NCBI RefSeq assembly: GCF_900100705.1
Contig: NZ_FNCH01000001.1
Location: 571,163-635,162 of the forward strand
Direction: 5' to 3'
Length of the DNA stretch: 64,000 nucleotides
Origin: Pedobacter terrae
GTDB taxonomy: Bacteria; Bacteroidota; Bacteroidia; Sphingobacteriales; Sphingobacteriaceae
Below, piece by piece: positions 17,325-26,914 of the stretch (positions are counted from its first letter, which is position 1; each line of letters begins with the position of its first letter). The translations under genes and the position numbers were made by a program. The notes under the pieces were generated by a model that saw only the letters and a list, made by a program, of their open reading frames with translations, did no database searches and was not told where the DNA came from.

Positions 17325-18344
17325 CTATTTCGGATTACAAACCGTAATTAACTTCAAAGAATAATTTGCCTCCAATGGTTCATTGGTCTGTGCTAAACGT
17401 TGCGAACCTGTATTCGCAGGGCAAGCAATGTCTCCTGCTGCATCATAAACGAGCCTGTTCCCGTTTGCTAGCAATTCTTTTGGTACATATACCTGTACTT
17501 TGGTAACTGAATAACCTGAAGGGAAATAACGCACATAATAACCGTCAGGATGTTTAGTCCAAATGCCGCTTGGTACATCGCTTCTTGGCGGAGCCATTCC
17601 TGCAATGATAGCATACTTCTCCATCTCGGCATAAGTATAATTACCGGAAGACACTAACTGACGGATATTATTTTCTGCCTCAAAAACAGCCCTCACGCCT
17701 GATGGCAATTGGTCTTTCGCCTTTTCCATGACATCGAAAGGCAAAATACCCAGGGCGCCACCTTCTAACTGTGTAAGTTGTTTAGGTGTTAATAGTTTAA
17801 GGGCAGTTACTTTAACTTGCCCGTTGTAATCAACAAATTTTGTTTTGGCTATAATCGTCCAGAGTAATGCTTGTATATCATGCTGTTCTACTTCGGGGTG
17901 TTTCTCTGCACTTTTCAAAACAGCAACCACAATCTCTTCTTTCGGGCCTAACACCGGAGCAAACATGTAGCCATCGCCTTTGGATGGCGCGAAAGTTCCG
18001 GCCATTAAGCAATAACTTTTATTGGTCATCTCATAAAGTCCCTCACAAAGCACAAAACCGCCCTCTGGATTTTTAGGTAATAGATACAAGGGTTGAGCTT
18101 TTAAATTTAAAGATGTAATAAAATCAGGCATTTTTTCACCTTCCCTGCTTACATCCTCAAAATTCGTGGTAATGGCCGCAGGCTGTTTCAAAAACTTGTC
18201 TACTCCTAAAGCCTTTGCACCCTGCACAGTGCCGATTTTTAATAATTTGTCTTTTAAACCGCCAAATTGAGCATTTGCAGTGCTAAAAGATATTACTGTG
18301 AATAGCAGGCCTAAACCCAGAACGCTTGTATTTTTCATCATCAT
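17325..18344 (-). CDS. Exported protein of unknown function, 339 residues
   Basis: A secreted or periplasmic protein with a signal peptide (TSVLGLGLLFTVISFSTANA). The mature part begins QFGGLKDKLLKIGTVQGAKAL, a Gly-Leu start also seen in the 56.4 kb protein. I do not recognise the family. It has no known catalytic motif, and Cys residues are few (near the end, IACPANTGSQ and VCNPK). It stands alone, with a terminator at its 3' end. Confidence 0.6.
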   Translation of the reverse strand: MMMKNTSVLGLGLLFTVISFSTANAQFGGLKDKLLKIGTVQGAKALGVDKFLKQPAAITTNFEDVSREGEKMPDFITSLNLKAQPLYLLPKNPEGGFVLCEGLYEMTNKSYCLMAGTFAPSKGDGYMFAPVLGPKEEIVVAVLKSAEKHPEVEQHDIQALLWTIIAKTKFVDYNGQVKVTALKLLTPKQLTQLEGGALGILPFDVMEKAKDQLPSGVRAVFEAENNIRQLVSSGNYTYAEMEKYAIIAGMAPPRSDVPSGIWTKHPDGYYVRYFPSGYSVTKVQVYVPKELLANGNRLVYDAAGDIACPANTGSQRLAQTNEPLEANYSLKLITVCNPK

Positions 18345-18548
18345 ATTTAGATAGGTAGCGCAAACTTAGAATTTTAAGCGTTAATTTTATATGAAAAGTT
18401 TTATTTATCAACTGAACCACTAAAATACATTGCTCATTTTCAGTTACTTATTTTAAATTCAAAATTTTATTTTGTATATTAAGAATAATTTTAGACATTT
18501 GAAATATTATTTGGCGGATAGCTGAATAAAAGTCAATCTTCACAGGTT

Positions 18549-18659
18549 GATTTATAAAGAAGTGGCGAGAGACTGGCTCGATGACCCACTGGCAACCCTC
18601 AGAGAGAGAAGGTGCCAATTCCTGACCGGGTAACATGGTGTTATCTGGAGATATAAATT
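18549..18659 (+). ncRNA. SAM-I (S-box) riboswitch
   Basis: P1 arms GATTTATA (18549-18556) and TATAAATT (18652-18659) close a core with AAGAAGTGGCGAGAGACTGG, CTCGATGACCCACTGGCAAC and AAGGTGCCAATTCCTGACCG, matching the S-box consensus (GAGGGACUGGCCC-GAUGA, GGCAACC, GGUGCUAAUUCC). S-box RNA binds S-adenosylmethionine and lowers expression of methionine genes when SAM is plentiful. It precedes the metY-metX-hom operon. P1 ends only 7 bases before the ATG of a leader ORF, so SAM binding may control translation of that ORF. No U-run terminator directly follows P1. Confidence 0.9.
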
Positions 18660-18666
18660 AGAACTG

Positions 18667-18795
18667 ATGCAAACATTAAATCTTCAATCGCTTAGCGGAA
18701 CTAACGCAAACCTTAAAAAGGTAGAACAAACTTCTATTTCTTTTATTTGTGGCCACATGCCTGCGATGATTTGTATGTGCTGTTGCATACAGTAA
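18667..18795 (+). CDS. 42-residue leader ORF with Cys/Met-rich end, between SAM riboswitch and metY
   Basis: ATG 18667 opens seven bases after P1 of the SAM riboswitch. It reads 42 codons to TAA and ends GHMPAMICMCCCIQ. Seven of the last twelve residues are sulfur amino acids (Met31, 34, 37; Cys36, 38, 39, 40), with codons TGT TGC TGT TGC at and around the triple Cys. The first 27 residues have no unusual composition. Placement and composition are those of a leader peptide whose translation would slow when charged Cys-tRNA or Met-tRNA is scarce. An RBS may overlap the 3' arm of the riboswitch (CTGGAGA, 18645-18651). No family was recognised; function is inference. Confidence 0.6.
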   Translation: MQTLNLQSLSGTNANLKKVEQTSISFICGHMPAMICMCCCIQ

Positions 18796-18803
18796 TTTAA
18801 AAA

Positions 18804-18851
18804 TCTTCCTTTTTTGTTTCTTTCAAACTGGAAGGTCCCGGATAATCGGGA
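18804..18851 (+). promoter_or_regulatory. Hairpins between leader ORF and metY
   Basis: TCTTCC (18804-18809) can pair with GGAAGG (18830-18835), and TCCCG (18836-18840) with CGGGA (18847-18851). Together they start nine bases after the leader ORF stop codon. Neither is followed by a T-run, so they are not intrinsic terminators as drawn. They could switch access to the metY start or mark a Rho-dependent region. Pairing is by eye only. Confidence 0.3.
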
Positions 18852-18901
18852 TACGCCCTGCCGTTTTAGGATTAACTTAAGCTCCTTATCTGATCATTTA
18901 A

Positions 18902-20251
<1,350 letters not shown>

Positions 20252-20281
20252 GCCCGTTTATTTTCCGAATACAGCAAAACA

Positions 20282-21340
20282 ATGAGTACAGCATCAACAT
20301 ATCATTACAATAAACAGTTTAAACTAGAAAGCGGAAAAAAAATCCGTAACCTACAGGTCGCTTATCAAACTTATGGTAAATTAAATGCCGCTAAAGATAA
20401 TGTAATTTGGGTTTGTCACGCACTTACGGCCAATGCTGATGTTTTTGAATGGTGGGAAGGTTTATTCGGTCAAAATGCGTTGTTCAATCCAGAAGAGCAT
20501 TATATCATTTGTGCCAATGTTTTGGGTTCGCATTACGGCAGTACCAATCCGTTAAGTACCAATCCGGTAACGGGCTTGCCTTATTACCTTTCGTTTCCGC
20601 AGTTTACCATCCGCGATTTGGTATCGGCACACCAGTTATTGGCTTCGCATTTAGGAATTGATTATATAAAATTATTAATCGGCGGATCTTTGGGTGGGCA
20701 ACAAGCGGTGGAATGGAGTATTTCGGAGCCAAATAAAATTGAAAACCTGATCCTGATTGCTACTAATGCAGCACATTCTCCCTGGGGGATTGCATTTAAC
20801 GAAAGTCAGCGTTTAGCCATTACTACCGACAGAACTTTTTACGCCAACCAACCAAACGGTGGTAGCAAAGGTTTAAAAACAGCGCGTAGCATTGCACTAT
20901 TAAGTTATAGAACCTATAATGCCTATGGCAGTACACAGGTAGAAAGTGTAAACGATAAGACTGACAATTTTAGATCGTCTTCTTACCAGAATTATCAGGG
21001 TGAAAAATTGATTAACCGATTTAATGCATATAGTTATTATTATTTAACCAAAGCCATGGACAGCCATAATGTGGGGCGTAACCGCAAGAGTATTGGTGAT
21101 GCATTAAAATTAATTAAGGCGAATACCCTGGTTATTGGAATAGAAAACGATGTATTATTTCCGCTTTCAGAGCAGAAATACCTGGCCGATCATATCCTTG
21201 GGGCAGAATTTTGTGCCTTGCATTCTGATTATGGACACGATGGTTTTTTAATCGAAACCAATGCTTTAACCAATGTAATCGGAAACTTTATGAAAGAAAG
21301 CCGTAACAAGAAAATAATCAAACTACAGCATACGGCTTAA
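20282..21340 (+). CDS. metX: Homoserine O-acetyltransferase (MetX)
   Basis: A 352-residue alpha/beta-hydrolase acyltransferase. Nucleophile Ser136 lies in LLIGGSLGGQQAVEW; Asp and His of the triad are in GIENDVLFPLSEQ and YGHDGFLIE. Early motifs VIWVCHALTANAD and GSHYGSTNP fit MetX. It acetylates homoserine with acetyl-CoA to give the substrate of MetY, 30 bases upstream. Confidence 0.95.
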   Translation: MSTASTYHYNKQFKLESGKKIRNLQVAYQTYGKLNAAKDNVIWVCHALTANADVFEWWEGLFGQNALFNPEEHYIICANVLGSHYGSTNPLSTNPVTGLPYYLSFPQFTIRDLVSAHQLLASHLGIDYIKLLIGGSLGGQQAVEWSISEPNKIENLILIATNAAHSPWGIAFNESQRLAITTDRTFYANQPNGGSKGLKTARSIALLSYRTYNAYGSTQVESVNDKTDNFRSSSYQNYQGEKLINRFNAYSYYYLTKAMDSHNVGRNRKSIGDALKLIKANTLVIGIENDVLFPLSEQKYLADHILGAEFCALHSDYGHDGFLIETNALTNVIGNFMKESRNKKIIKLQHTA

Positions 21341-21472
21341 AAAGGTAGAGGGTTGAGGGGATAAAGGTAGAAGGTAAGAAAACTGGATACCGGAATAAAA
21401 TTTTAAAAAAATACAAAAATAAGAACAGCTATATCGGTGTAATCCACCTATCTGTATAATCACTTTATAACA

Positions 21473-22717
21473 ATGAGTAAGAATTTAAAAATCGGTTTAT
21501 TTGGTTTTGGTGTTGTAGGACAAGGTTTATTGGATATTATCCAAAGCCAGAACCTAAACCTGGAGATCATTAAAATCGCGATAAAAGATCCAAGAAAAAA
21601 ACGTACCCTCAATAAGGATCTGTTTACTACCGATCGAAACGAGATACTGAACAATACGGAGATTAATACAATTGTAGAATTGATCAATGATGCCGATGCG
21701 GCGTATGAAATTGTAACTACAGCATTAAAAAATGGCAAAAATGTAGTTTCCGCCAATAAAAAGATGATCGCCACACACTTAAAAGAGTTGGTAGATTTAC
21801 AACAAAAGCACGGAACATCCTTATTATATGAAGGAGCAGTTTGTGGCAGTATTCCAATTATCCGCAATTTAGAAGAGTACTACGATAATGAATTATTCCA
21901 TGCTTTGAGTGGAATTTTTAATGGCTCATCTAATTATATTTTATCAAAAATATTCAATGACGGACAAAGTTATGATTCGGCATTAAAAGAAGCACAGGAT
22001 TTAGGCTTTGCCGAAACCGATCCGATTTTAGACGTAGGTGGATACGATCCGAAATATAAACTGGCCATCGCTACTGCACATGCCTATGGCTTATTTGTAA
22101 ATCCTGATGTCATTTTAAACATCGGGATACAAAACCTATCCAACAATGATATTAAATATGCGCGTGAGAAAAACTTTAAAATTAAGTTGGTTCCTACAGC
22201 ACGCAAAGTAAACACAAAAGATATCGTGACCTATGTGCTTCCCAAGTTGGTAGCGAAGGATGATTTCCTTTATAACGTAGAAAATGAATACAATGCCGTA
22301 GCCGTTCAGGCGGCTTTTGCAGATAAACAATTCTTCTATGGTAAAGGTGCGGGTGGCCATCCTACCGGTGCTGCTGTACTTTCTGATATTGCGGCTTTAC
22401 GTTACGATTATCGTTATGAATACAAAAAATACCATTCAGAAAATGGTGTAAAACATACAGCGGAAATTCTTTTAGAAGTCTATTTGCGTTACGCAGATGA
22501 AGATCTGATTACTTTACTGGAATTTGATAATATTAGTGAGCGTTATGCGGCCAGTAGTTATAAATATGTGGTGGGTACGGTTAAGTTAGAAAGTTTGATT
22601 AAAAACCGCGATTTGCTTTTAGATCAATCTGTTTTTGTGGCTTACACCGGCAGACAGATTTATAAACAGGAGCAATTGAGTGAAAATGTTTTTGCCTCAG
22701 AACTAGCAAGCCTGTAA
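21473..22717 (+). CDS. hom: Homoserine dehydrogenase
   Basis: A 414-residue stand-alone homoserine dehydrogenase. It has the N-terminal NAD(P) fold (IGLFGFGVVGQGLLDII), NGKNVVSANKKMIATH, the catalytic-domain signature EGAVCGSIPIIRNLE, NGSSNYILSKIF, and AETDPILDVGGYDPKYKL. It lacks an aspartokinase fusion. The C-terminal part is longer than needed for catalysis, and no clear ACT domain was seen. It reduces aspartate semialdehyde to homoserine. Its place behind metY-metX suggests control by the same riboswitch and a methionine-devoted homoserine supply; the 130-base gap could hold a second promoter. Confidence 0.93.
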   Translation: MSKNLKIGLFGFGVVGQGLLDIIQSQNLNLEIIKIAIKDPRKKRTLNKDLFTTDRNEILNNTEINTIVELINDADAAYEIVTTALKNGKNVVSANKKMIATHLKELVDLQQKHGTSLLYEGAVCGSIPIIRNLEEYYDNELFHALSGIFNGSSNYILSKIFNDGQSYDSALKEAQDLGFAETDPILDVGGYDPKYKLAIATAHAYGLFVNPDVILNIGIQNLSNNDIKYAREKNFKIKLVPTARKVNTKDIVTYVLPKLVAKDDFLYNVENEYNAVAVQAAFADKQFFYGKGAGGHPTGAAVLSDIAALRYDYRYEYKKYHSENGVKHTAEILLEVYLRYADEDLITLLEFDNISERYAASSYKYVVGTVKLESLIKNRDLLLDQSVFVAYTGRQIYKQEQLSENVFASELASL

Positions 22718-22763
22718 TTTATTTTTAAGGTTAATTTTTTTTATTTGTTTTGTTGTTAAGTAT

Positions 22764-22789
22764 AAAGGTTGGAGCGAGTCCGACCTTTT
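22764..22789. terminator. Bidirectional terminator after hom
   Basis: AAAGGTTGGA, loop GCGAG, TCCGACCTTT, with one G-T pair, then TTGCG. It sits between the stop of hom and the stop of the convergent RelE-like gene. A T-rich run TTTTTTTTATTTG lies a little upstream. Confidence 0.75.
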
Positions 22790-22792
22790 GCG

Positions 22793-23137
22793 TTATTTAA
22801 AATTGTCTAGAATACGCTGCCTGTCTTCGTTTTCCTTATCGTTTTTATGATAAAGCTCAATAAAAACAATCTTTTTTTCTTCTTCGAAATAAGCATAAAT
22901 CAATCTCAAGCCAGAGTTTACTCCCCGTCCTTTTAAACTATCACAGGTAATTTTTTTAATTTTAATTACACATGTAATAATATCTAAATTATCAATACGA
23001 AAGCTAAAAGGATTGCGTTCATCAGGCTTTACCCTTAAAATTATCTTTACATCTTCCAAATCAGATTGCAAGCTACGATATCGCTTCAAAAGCTTTTTTA
23101 GATCCTTATCAAATTCGTTTAGTGATTCGAAAACCAT
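22793..23137 (-). CDS. RelE/ParE-like toxin of a Panacea toxin-antitoxin pair
   Basis: A 114-residue basic protein with the layout of the RelE/ParE/HigB superfamily: N-terminal helices FDKDLKKLLKRYRSLQSDLED, then strands IRVKPDERNPFSFRIDNL, CDSLKGRGVNSGLRLIYAYF, KKIVFIELYHKNDKENE, and a short C-terminal helix. The phrase SLKGRG..SGLRLIYAYFEEEKKIVFIELY matches the conserved RelE core. Such toxins cut ribosome-bound mRNA or poison gyrase; which one is unknown. It starts two bases after the stop of the HTH-Panacea gene, so it is co-transcribed and follows the antitoxin. Confidence 0.75.
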   Translation of the reverse strand: MVFESLNEFDKDLKKLLKRYRSLQSDLEDVKIILRVKPDERNPFSFRIDNLDIITCVIKIKKITCDSLKGRGVNSGLRLIYAYFEEEKKIVFIELYHKNDKENEDRQRILDNFK

Positions 23138-23139
23138 AG

Positions 23140-23940
23140 TTAATCGTTATCATCTTCATCATACACCCGAACAGAATAAGGTAGTTCCCGATAGAAAGCT
23201 AAATTATAACTGATATCTTTACCTTCTTCAGTAACTTCCCAGGGTAGATCTTTATGCGAATAATCGCTTATGGCTGTGGCAGACCAATCGCTCATCTGCT
23301 CAATCACTTTATCTATAACATCCTTTTCGCTGGCTTTAAGTCCGGTTAAATCAGCTTTTTCAAGTGGCAGGTAACGCTTTTGCGGAAAACCTTTAAATTC
23401 TGTTTTGATCCGTTGAAGCTGATTGGCATCTATCATTTGACTGATGATAGCATCTAATTTTTGAGGAACAGGGCCATATGGCAACTTTTTATACCTCGCT
23501 CCTGTTAAATGCTCTTCGTACAACTCGTAATAATTGAAATCAGAAAAATAAAGAAGTTTATATAGTACGGTTTCACCCACATTAGGTTTGCCGGCACAAC
23601 GCTCTAATATATAAAGTAAAACATTTTTAAATTTATTTATATTTAAGGTTGGAACAGAAACACGTTCTGAGGTAACCTTCTCTTGTGATGTGCCAGATGG
23701 CTGCAAACTTTGATTGGACAGAAAAGCCTTGGTCATAAAATCATCCAGTGAAAAACCTAGCGCTATGGAAATTTTTTGCATTTCAATTAGGCTAACGCCG
23801 CGGTTTCCCAACTCGATCTGTGTTAAAGACGGCCTTGAAATGGCGATACTTTTGGCTAAATCTTCTTGAGAAATACCTTTTTTTGATCGTAGGCTGGCGA
23901 TTCTTTCCCCAATTTCTTTTTTCGATAGTTCGTATCCCAT
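23140..23940 (-). CDS. HTH-Panacea (DUF4065/SocA-like) antitoxin
   Basis: A 266-residue two-domain protein. Residues 5-62 form an XRE-type helix-turn-helix (IASLRSKKGISQEDLAKSIA, LTQIELGNRGVSL). From about 105 to 225 it matches the Panacea/SocA domain (DUF4065): YILERCAGKPNVGETVLYKL, YFSDFNYYELYEEHLTGARY, KKLPYGPVPQKLD. Panacea domains neutralise many unrelated toxins. The HTH fusion suggests self-repression, and the upstream region has repeated sites over the promoter. Gene order antitoxin then toxin, two-base gap. The predicted start of transcription is at or next to the ATG, so the mRNA may be leaderless. Confidence 0.8.
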   Translation of the reverse strand: MGYELSKKEIGERIASLRSKKGISQEDLAKSIAISRPSLTQIELGNRGVSLIEMQKISIALGFSLDDFMTKAFLSNQSLQPSGTSQEKVTSERVSVPTLNINKFKNVLLYILERCAGKPNVGETVLYKLLYFSDFNYYELYEEHLTGARYKKLPYGPVPQKLDAIISQMIDANQLQRIKTEFKGFPQKRYLPLEKADLTGLKASEKDVIDKVIEQMSDWSATAISDYSHKDLPWEVTEEGKDISYNLAFYRELPYSVRVYDEDDND

Positions 23941-23944
23941 AACA

Positions 23945-23986
23945 CAAAGCTACGAAATGATTCGAAACGAAACAACGAAATGATTC
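23945..23986 (-). promoter_or_regulatory. Promoter and operator of the Panacea pair
   Basis: On the minus strand TTG (23975-23973), a 20-base spacer and TAGCTTTG (23952-23945) make a Bacteroidota promoter. The 12-mer ACGAAATGATTC occurs twice, at 23952-23963 and 23975-23986, 23 bases apart, framing the -33/-7 spacer. This is what a self-repressing HTH antitoxin would bind. Confidence 0.6.
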
Positions 23987-24013
23987 ATTTTAAAACAATA
24001 TTGTTTTAAAATG
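23986..24013. promoter_or_regulatory. Perfect 28-bp palindrome upstream of the Panacea pair
   Basis: CATTTTAAAACAAT is directly followed by its reverse complement ATTGTTTTAAAATG with no spacer. It abuts the second ACGAAATGATTC repeat. It may be an operator, or a cruciform/terminator-like element between the pair and the upstream genes. Confidence 0.6.
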
Positions 24014-24052
24014 TTCCTCAACTTTCAGAAATACAGATCGAAGAAATGCTTA

Positions 24053-24502
24053 TTATTTTATTTTGATGTATTTTTCAATGATTACACGGTCTACCCCAGC
24101 CTTTTCCACCTTCTCTACACCTTTCTGAATCAAGGTATCATGATGGATGGAGAGTTTGAACTTAAAATGCTTGTCTTCCCAATTTTTGTCTTTATAATAT
24201 TCAAGGTGCTCCGCGTAATCATCGCCCTTTAAAACGTAGGTTCCACCTCCTGCGTCAAAACCAGTGCTATCCTTCGGATCAAGGCTATGTTTCAAAAAAG
24301 CAAAATGGGTGTTATTGAATAGTTTGATCATTTTTACTTTTCCGGAATAATCAGTGGTTTGGCTGTTTCCATTTTCGATTGTTGTAGCCGATAACAACTG
24401 CCAGGTACCCTGAATATTTAGCGCCGAATCTTTTTTGTTTCCATCTTTATTTGCACATGAAAATAAGAAAAGCACTGCTAATAGCATCAATATGTTTCTC
24501 AT
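24053..24502 (-). CDS. Lipocalin-like lipoprotein
   Basis: A 149-residue lipoprotein with signal MRNILMLLAVLFLFSC (Cys16 lipid site). The mature part starts with a Lys/Asp-rich linker and then NIQGTWQLLSATTIENGN, the usual opening of lipocalin-like domains, with later strands FNNTHFAFLKHS and GGGTYVLKGDDYAEHLEYY. It is probably held at the outer membrane. Ligand unknown. It lies downstream of the queuosine-precursor transporter gene with a 35-base gap, perhaps in one transcript. Confidence 0.7.
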   Translation of the reverse strand: MRNILMLLAVLFLFSCANKDGNKKDSALNIQGTWQLLSATTIENGNSQTTDYSGKVKMIKLFNNTHFAFLKHSLDPKDSTGFDAGGGTYVLKGDDYAEHLEYYKDKNWEDKHFKFKLSIHHDTLIQKGVEKVEKAGVDRVIIEKYIKIK

Positions 24503-24537
24503 AAGTTAGATTATTTGGTATTGAGTTGTTTTAATAA

Positions 24538-25308
24538 TTATCCCCTGCCTGCCATTTTGATCAGTTTATGTGCAAGGTCTTTGCCTAAATAACGATCTAT
24601 GATAGCATGTACAAGATATAAAATTGGAGTCATTAAAATGGCAACAATAAATTTATAGGTATAATTCACCAAACCGATTGCGGCAACCATTTTCCAGCTG
24701 TAGTGGTATTGTGGGTTTAAATAAAATGCGATGAAAATCACCACAAAACTATCAATTAGCTGAGAAACCAACGTAGAGCCCGTAGCACGCAGCCATAGCG
24801 CACGTTCACCGGTTAGTTTTTTAATGCGGTGGAAAATGAGCACATCTGCCATCTGCCCGATAATAAAAGCGGTGATGGAACCTGCGATAATCCACATGCC
24901 CTGTCCAAAAATCCCGGCAAAAGCATTATTCATATTTAAGTCTTCACCATTAATTTTTTGGTGTACCCAAAAATCGGCAGCACTTAAATGCATCGATCCC
25001 CATACCACCAAAAAGGCAAAAGCGATTAAAATGGAGGTAAGTATAGATAAAAAACGAACCTGCTTTACGCCAAAATATTCGTTTATAATATCTGTCATGA
25101 TGAAAATAATGGGCCAGGTTAATACACCGGCAGACATTACAAAAGACAGATTTGGAACACCAAGCAAATTGATATCGAACTTTTTAAAACCCAGCGTTTC
25201 TTCAACACTGAACAATTTAACGCCAATAAATTCTGATAATATAGCATTTGCTACGAAAAAACTACCCAGAATGAGTAGCAAACGGCTTTCTTTTGTCTTA
25301 AAAGTCAT
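24538..25308 (-). CDS. Queuosine-precursor transporter (YhhQ/VUT family)
   Basis: A 256-residue inner membrane protein with about six hydrophobic helices. Features of the YhhQ family are NAILSEFIGVKLFSV, MTDIINEYFGVKQVRFLS, ADVLIFHRIKKLTGERALWL and RATGSTLVSQLIDSFVVIFI. These carriers take up preQ1 or preQ0 for queuosine in tRNA. I looked for a preQ1 riboswitch upstream and saw none. Confidence 0.9.
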   Translation of the reverse strand: MTFKTKESRLLLILGSFFVANAILSEFIGVKLFSVEETLGFKKFDINLLGVPNLSFVMSAGVLTWPIIFIMTDIINEYFGVKQVRFLSILTSILIAFAFLVVWGSMHLSAADFWVHQKINGEDLNMNNAFAGIFGQGMWIIAGSITAFIIGQMADVLIFHRIKKLTGERALWLRATGSTLVSQLIDSFVVIFIAFYLNPQYHYSWKMVAAIGLVNYTYKFIVAILMTPILYLVHAIIDRYLGKDLAHKLIKMAGRG

Positions 25309-25506
25309 AGACTATAAATCTATAAATAAATAGCAGATTTAACACACCGATCTTCACATTTTTAACATAGATGATAAAACGCTTATAGAGTAGCCTCTTT
25401 ATGGTCTATGGATTAAAATATGATTTTTACAATCATTCGACCATAAAAATAGGTTAGCAACATAAATCTCCCAATCTTTGCGCCATCAAAAACCGGTAAT
25501 CTTTTC

Positions 25507-26733
25507 ATGGCTAAAAAACAACATTTCTATCTTATACTCATTTTAGGCTCATTGGCTGCTCTTGGCCCTTTTTCAATCGACATGTATTTGCCTGGCTTTG
25601 TTGATATTGCAAAGGATTTAAAAAGTACCGAATCTACAGTAGCACTCTCTTTATCCAGCTTTTTTATCGGAATTTCTGCTGGCCAGTTATTGTACGGTCC
25701 GCTGTTGGATAAGTTTGGACGGAAAAAACCGCTATACTTTGGGTTGGCGCTTTATATTTTTGCTTCCTTTTTATGCTTGGCGGTAACTGATGTAAACCAA
25801 TTGATTGTTTTACGTTTTGTACAGGCCATTGGAAGTTGTGCCACTGCAGTAGCCTCAGTTGCTATGGTAAGAGACCTGTTTTCTGTAGAAGAAAGCCCAA
25901 AAGTATTTGCTTCTTTAATGTTGGTGATCGCTGTTTCGCCTATGCTGGCCCCAACTGCCGGTGGTTATTTAATTTCGGCCCTGGGCTGGAAATATGTATT
26001 TGTATTTTTAGGGTTGATGGCTATTTTAATGCTCCTGGCTTCAATATTTAAATTACCAGAAAGTTATAAACCAGACCCGAATTATTCTTTAAAACCAAAG
26101 CCAATTTTAACCAATTTCTTTACCGTTTTGAAAGAGCCGCAATTTTACACTTATGCTTTAATCAGTTCAATTACCTTTTCAGGCTTATTTGCGTATGTAT
26201 CTTCTTCGCCAACCGTATTTATGAAAATATACGAAGTAAGTAAAACTGGTTATGGATGGATTTTCGCCTTATTATCGATTGCCTTTATTGGGGCAAGTCA
26301 GGTAAATAGCTTCATATTAAGATGGTTTACCAGTAAAAAAATTGTCACCTACGCGCTAATTGCACAATGTATTTTCAGTTTAATGTTTTTGATTTTTGCT
26401 TTAAATAATTGGTTGAATTTATATTCTACCATAGGTTTCATTGCATTGTTTTTGGCATGTTTAGGCCTGATTAATCCTAATGCCGCCGCCTTGTCACTCG
26501 CACCATTCTCTAAAAACGCGGGCAGTGCATCTGCACTTATGGGTGCCTTGCAAATGGGTTTAGGTGCCCTGGCTTCGGTAATGGTAAGTTTATTTAGCGA
26601 ACACTCGGTAGTACCGATGCCTTTGGTTATGACAGCCGCGGCGTTTATCGCACTTTGTTGTTTGTTAATCGGCAGCAGGTTTATCACTAATGAAGTAGAG
26701 GCATCAGGTGATGCTGCCGTTGCAGCGCATTGA
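25507..26733 (+). CDS. Bcr/CflA-type MFS drug-efflux transporter
   Basis: A 408-residue 12-helix MFS protein. The motif LGPFSIDMYLPGF in helix 1 and GQLLYGPLLDKFGRKKPLY between helices 2 and 3 mark the Bcr/CflA multidrug and sulfonamide/bicyclomycin exporter group, and FVQAIGSCATAVASVAMVRD fits helix 4. It acts in the inner membrane by proton antiport. It is a single gene divergent to the YhhQ-like gene across 198 bases; substrate cannot be told. Confidence 0.88.
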   Translation: MAKKQHFYLILILGSLAALGPFSIDMYLPGFVDIAKDLKSTESTVALSLSSFFIGISAGQLLYGPLLDKFGRKKPLYFGLALYIFASFLCLAVTDVNQLIVLRFVQAIGSCATAVASVAMVRDLFSVEESPKVFASLMLVIAVSPMLAPTAGGYLISALGWKYVFVFLGLMAILMLLASIFKLPESYKPDPNYSLKPKPILTNFFTVLKEPQFYTYALISSITFSGLFAYVSSSPTVFMKIYEVSKTGYGWIFALLSIAFIGASQVNSFILRWFTSKKIVTYALIAQCIFSLMFLIFALNNWLNLYSTIGFIALFLACLGLINPNAAALSLAPFSKNAGSASALMGALQMGLGALASVMVSLFSEHSVVPMPLVMTAAAFIALCCLLIGSRFITNEVEASGDAAVAAH

Positions 26734-26914
26734 TCGATAAGCTGAAATAGAATCTGCCAAGCCAAGTGTTTAACTTAATTCAATGCTATAAATTTAATGT
26801 AAGCGTATAACACTTTTGCAAATAATTCCAATAGGTACAATCTCAATCATTTAGCAAGGCTTATCGCATAGGTTTTTAAGTCTTAAGCTTTTTTTTCCTA
26901 TTTTCGCTTATAAG

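Noticed and set aside
18448..18636. 62-residue minus-strand frame
   Set aside because: It lies across the SAM riboswitch core, which explains the sequence.
25309..25506. Possible preQ1 riboswitch before the queuosine-precursor transporter
   Set aside because: No preQ1 aptamer core (AGAGGTTCTAGC-type plus AAAAAACTA tail) is present on the minus strand.
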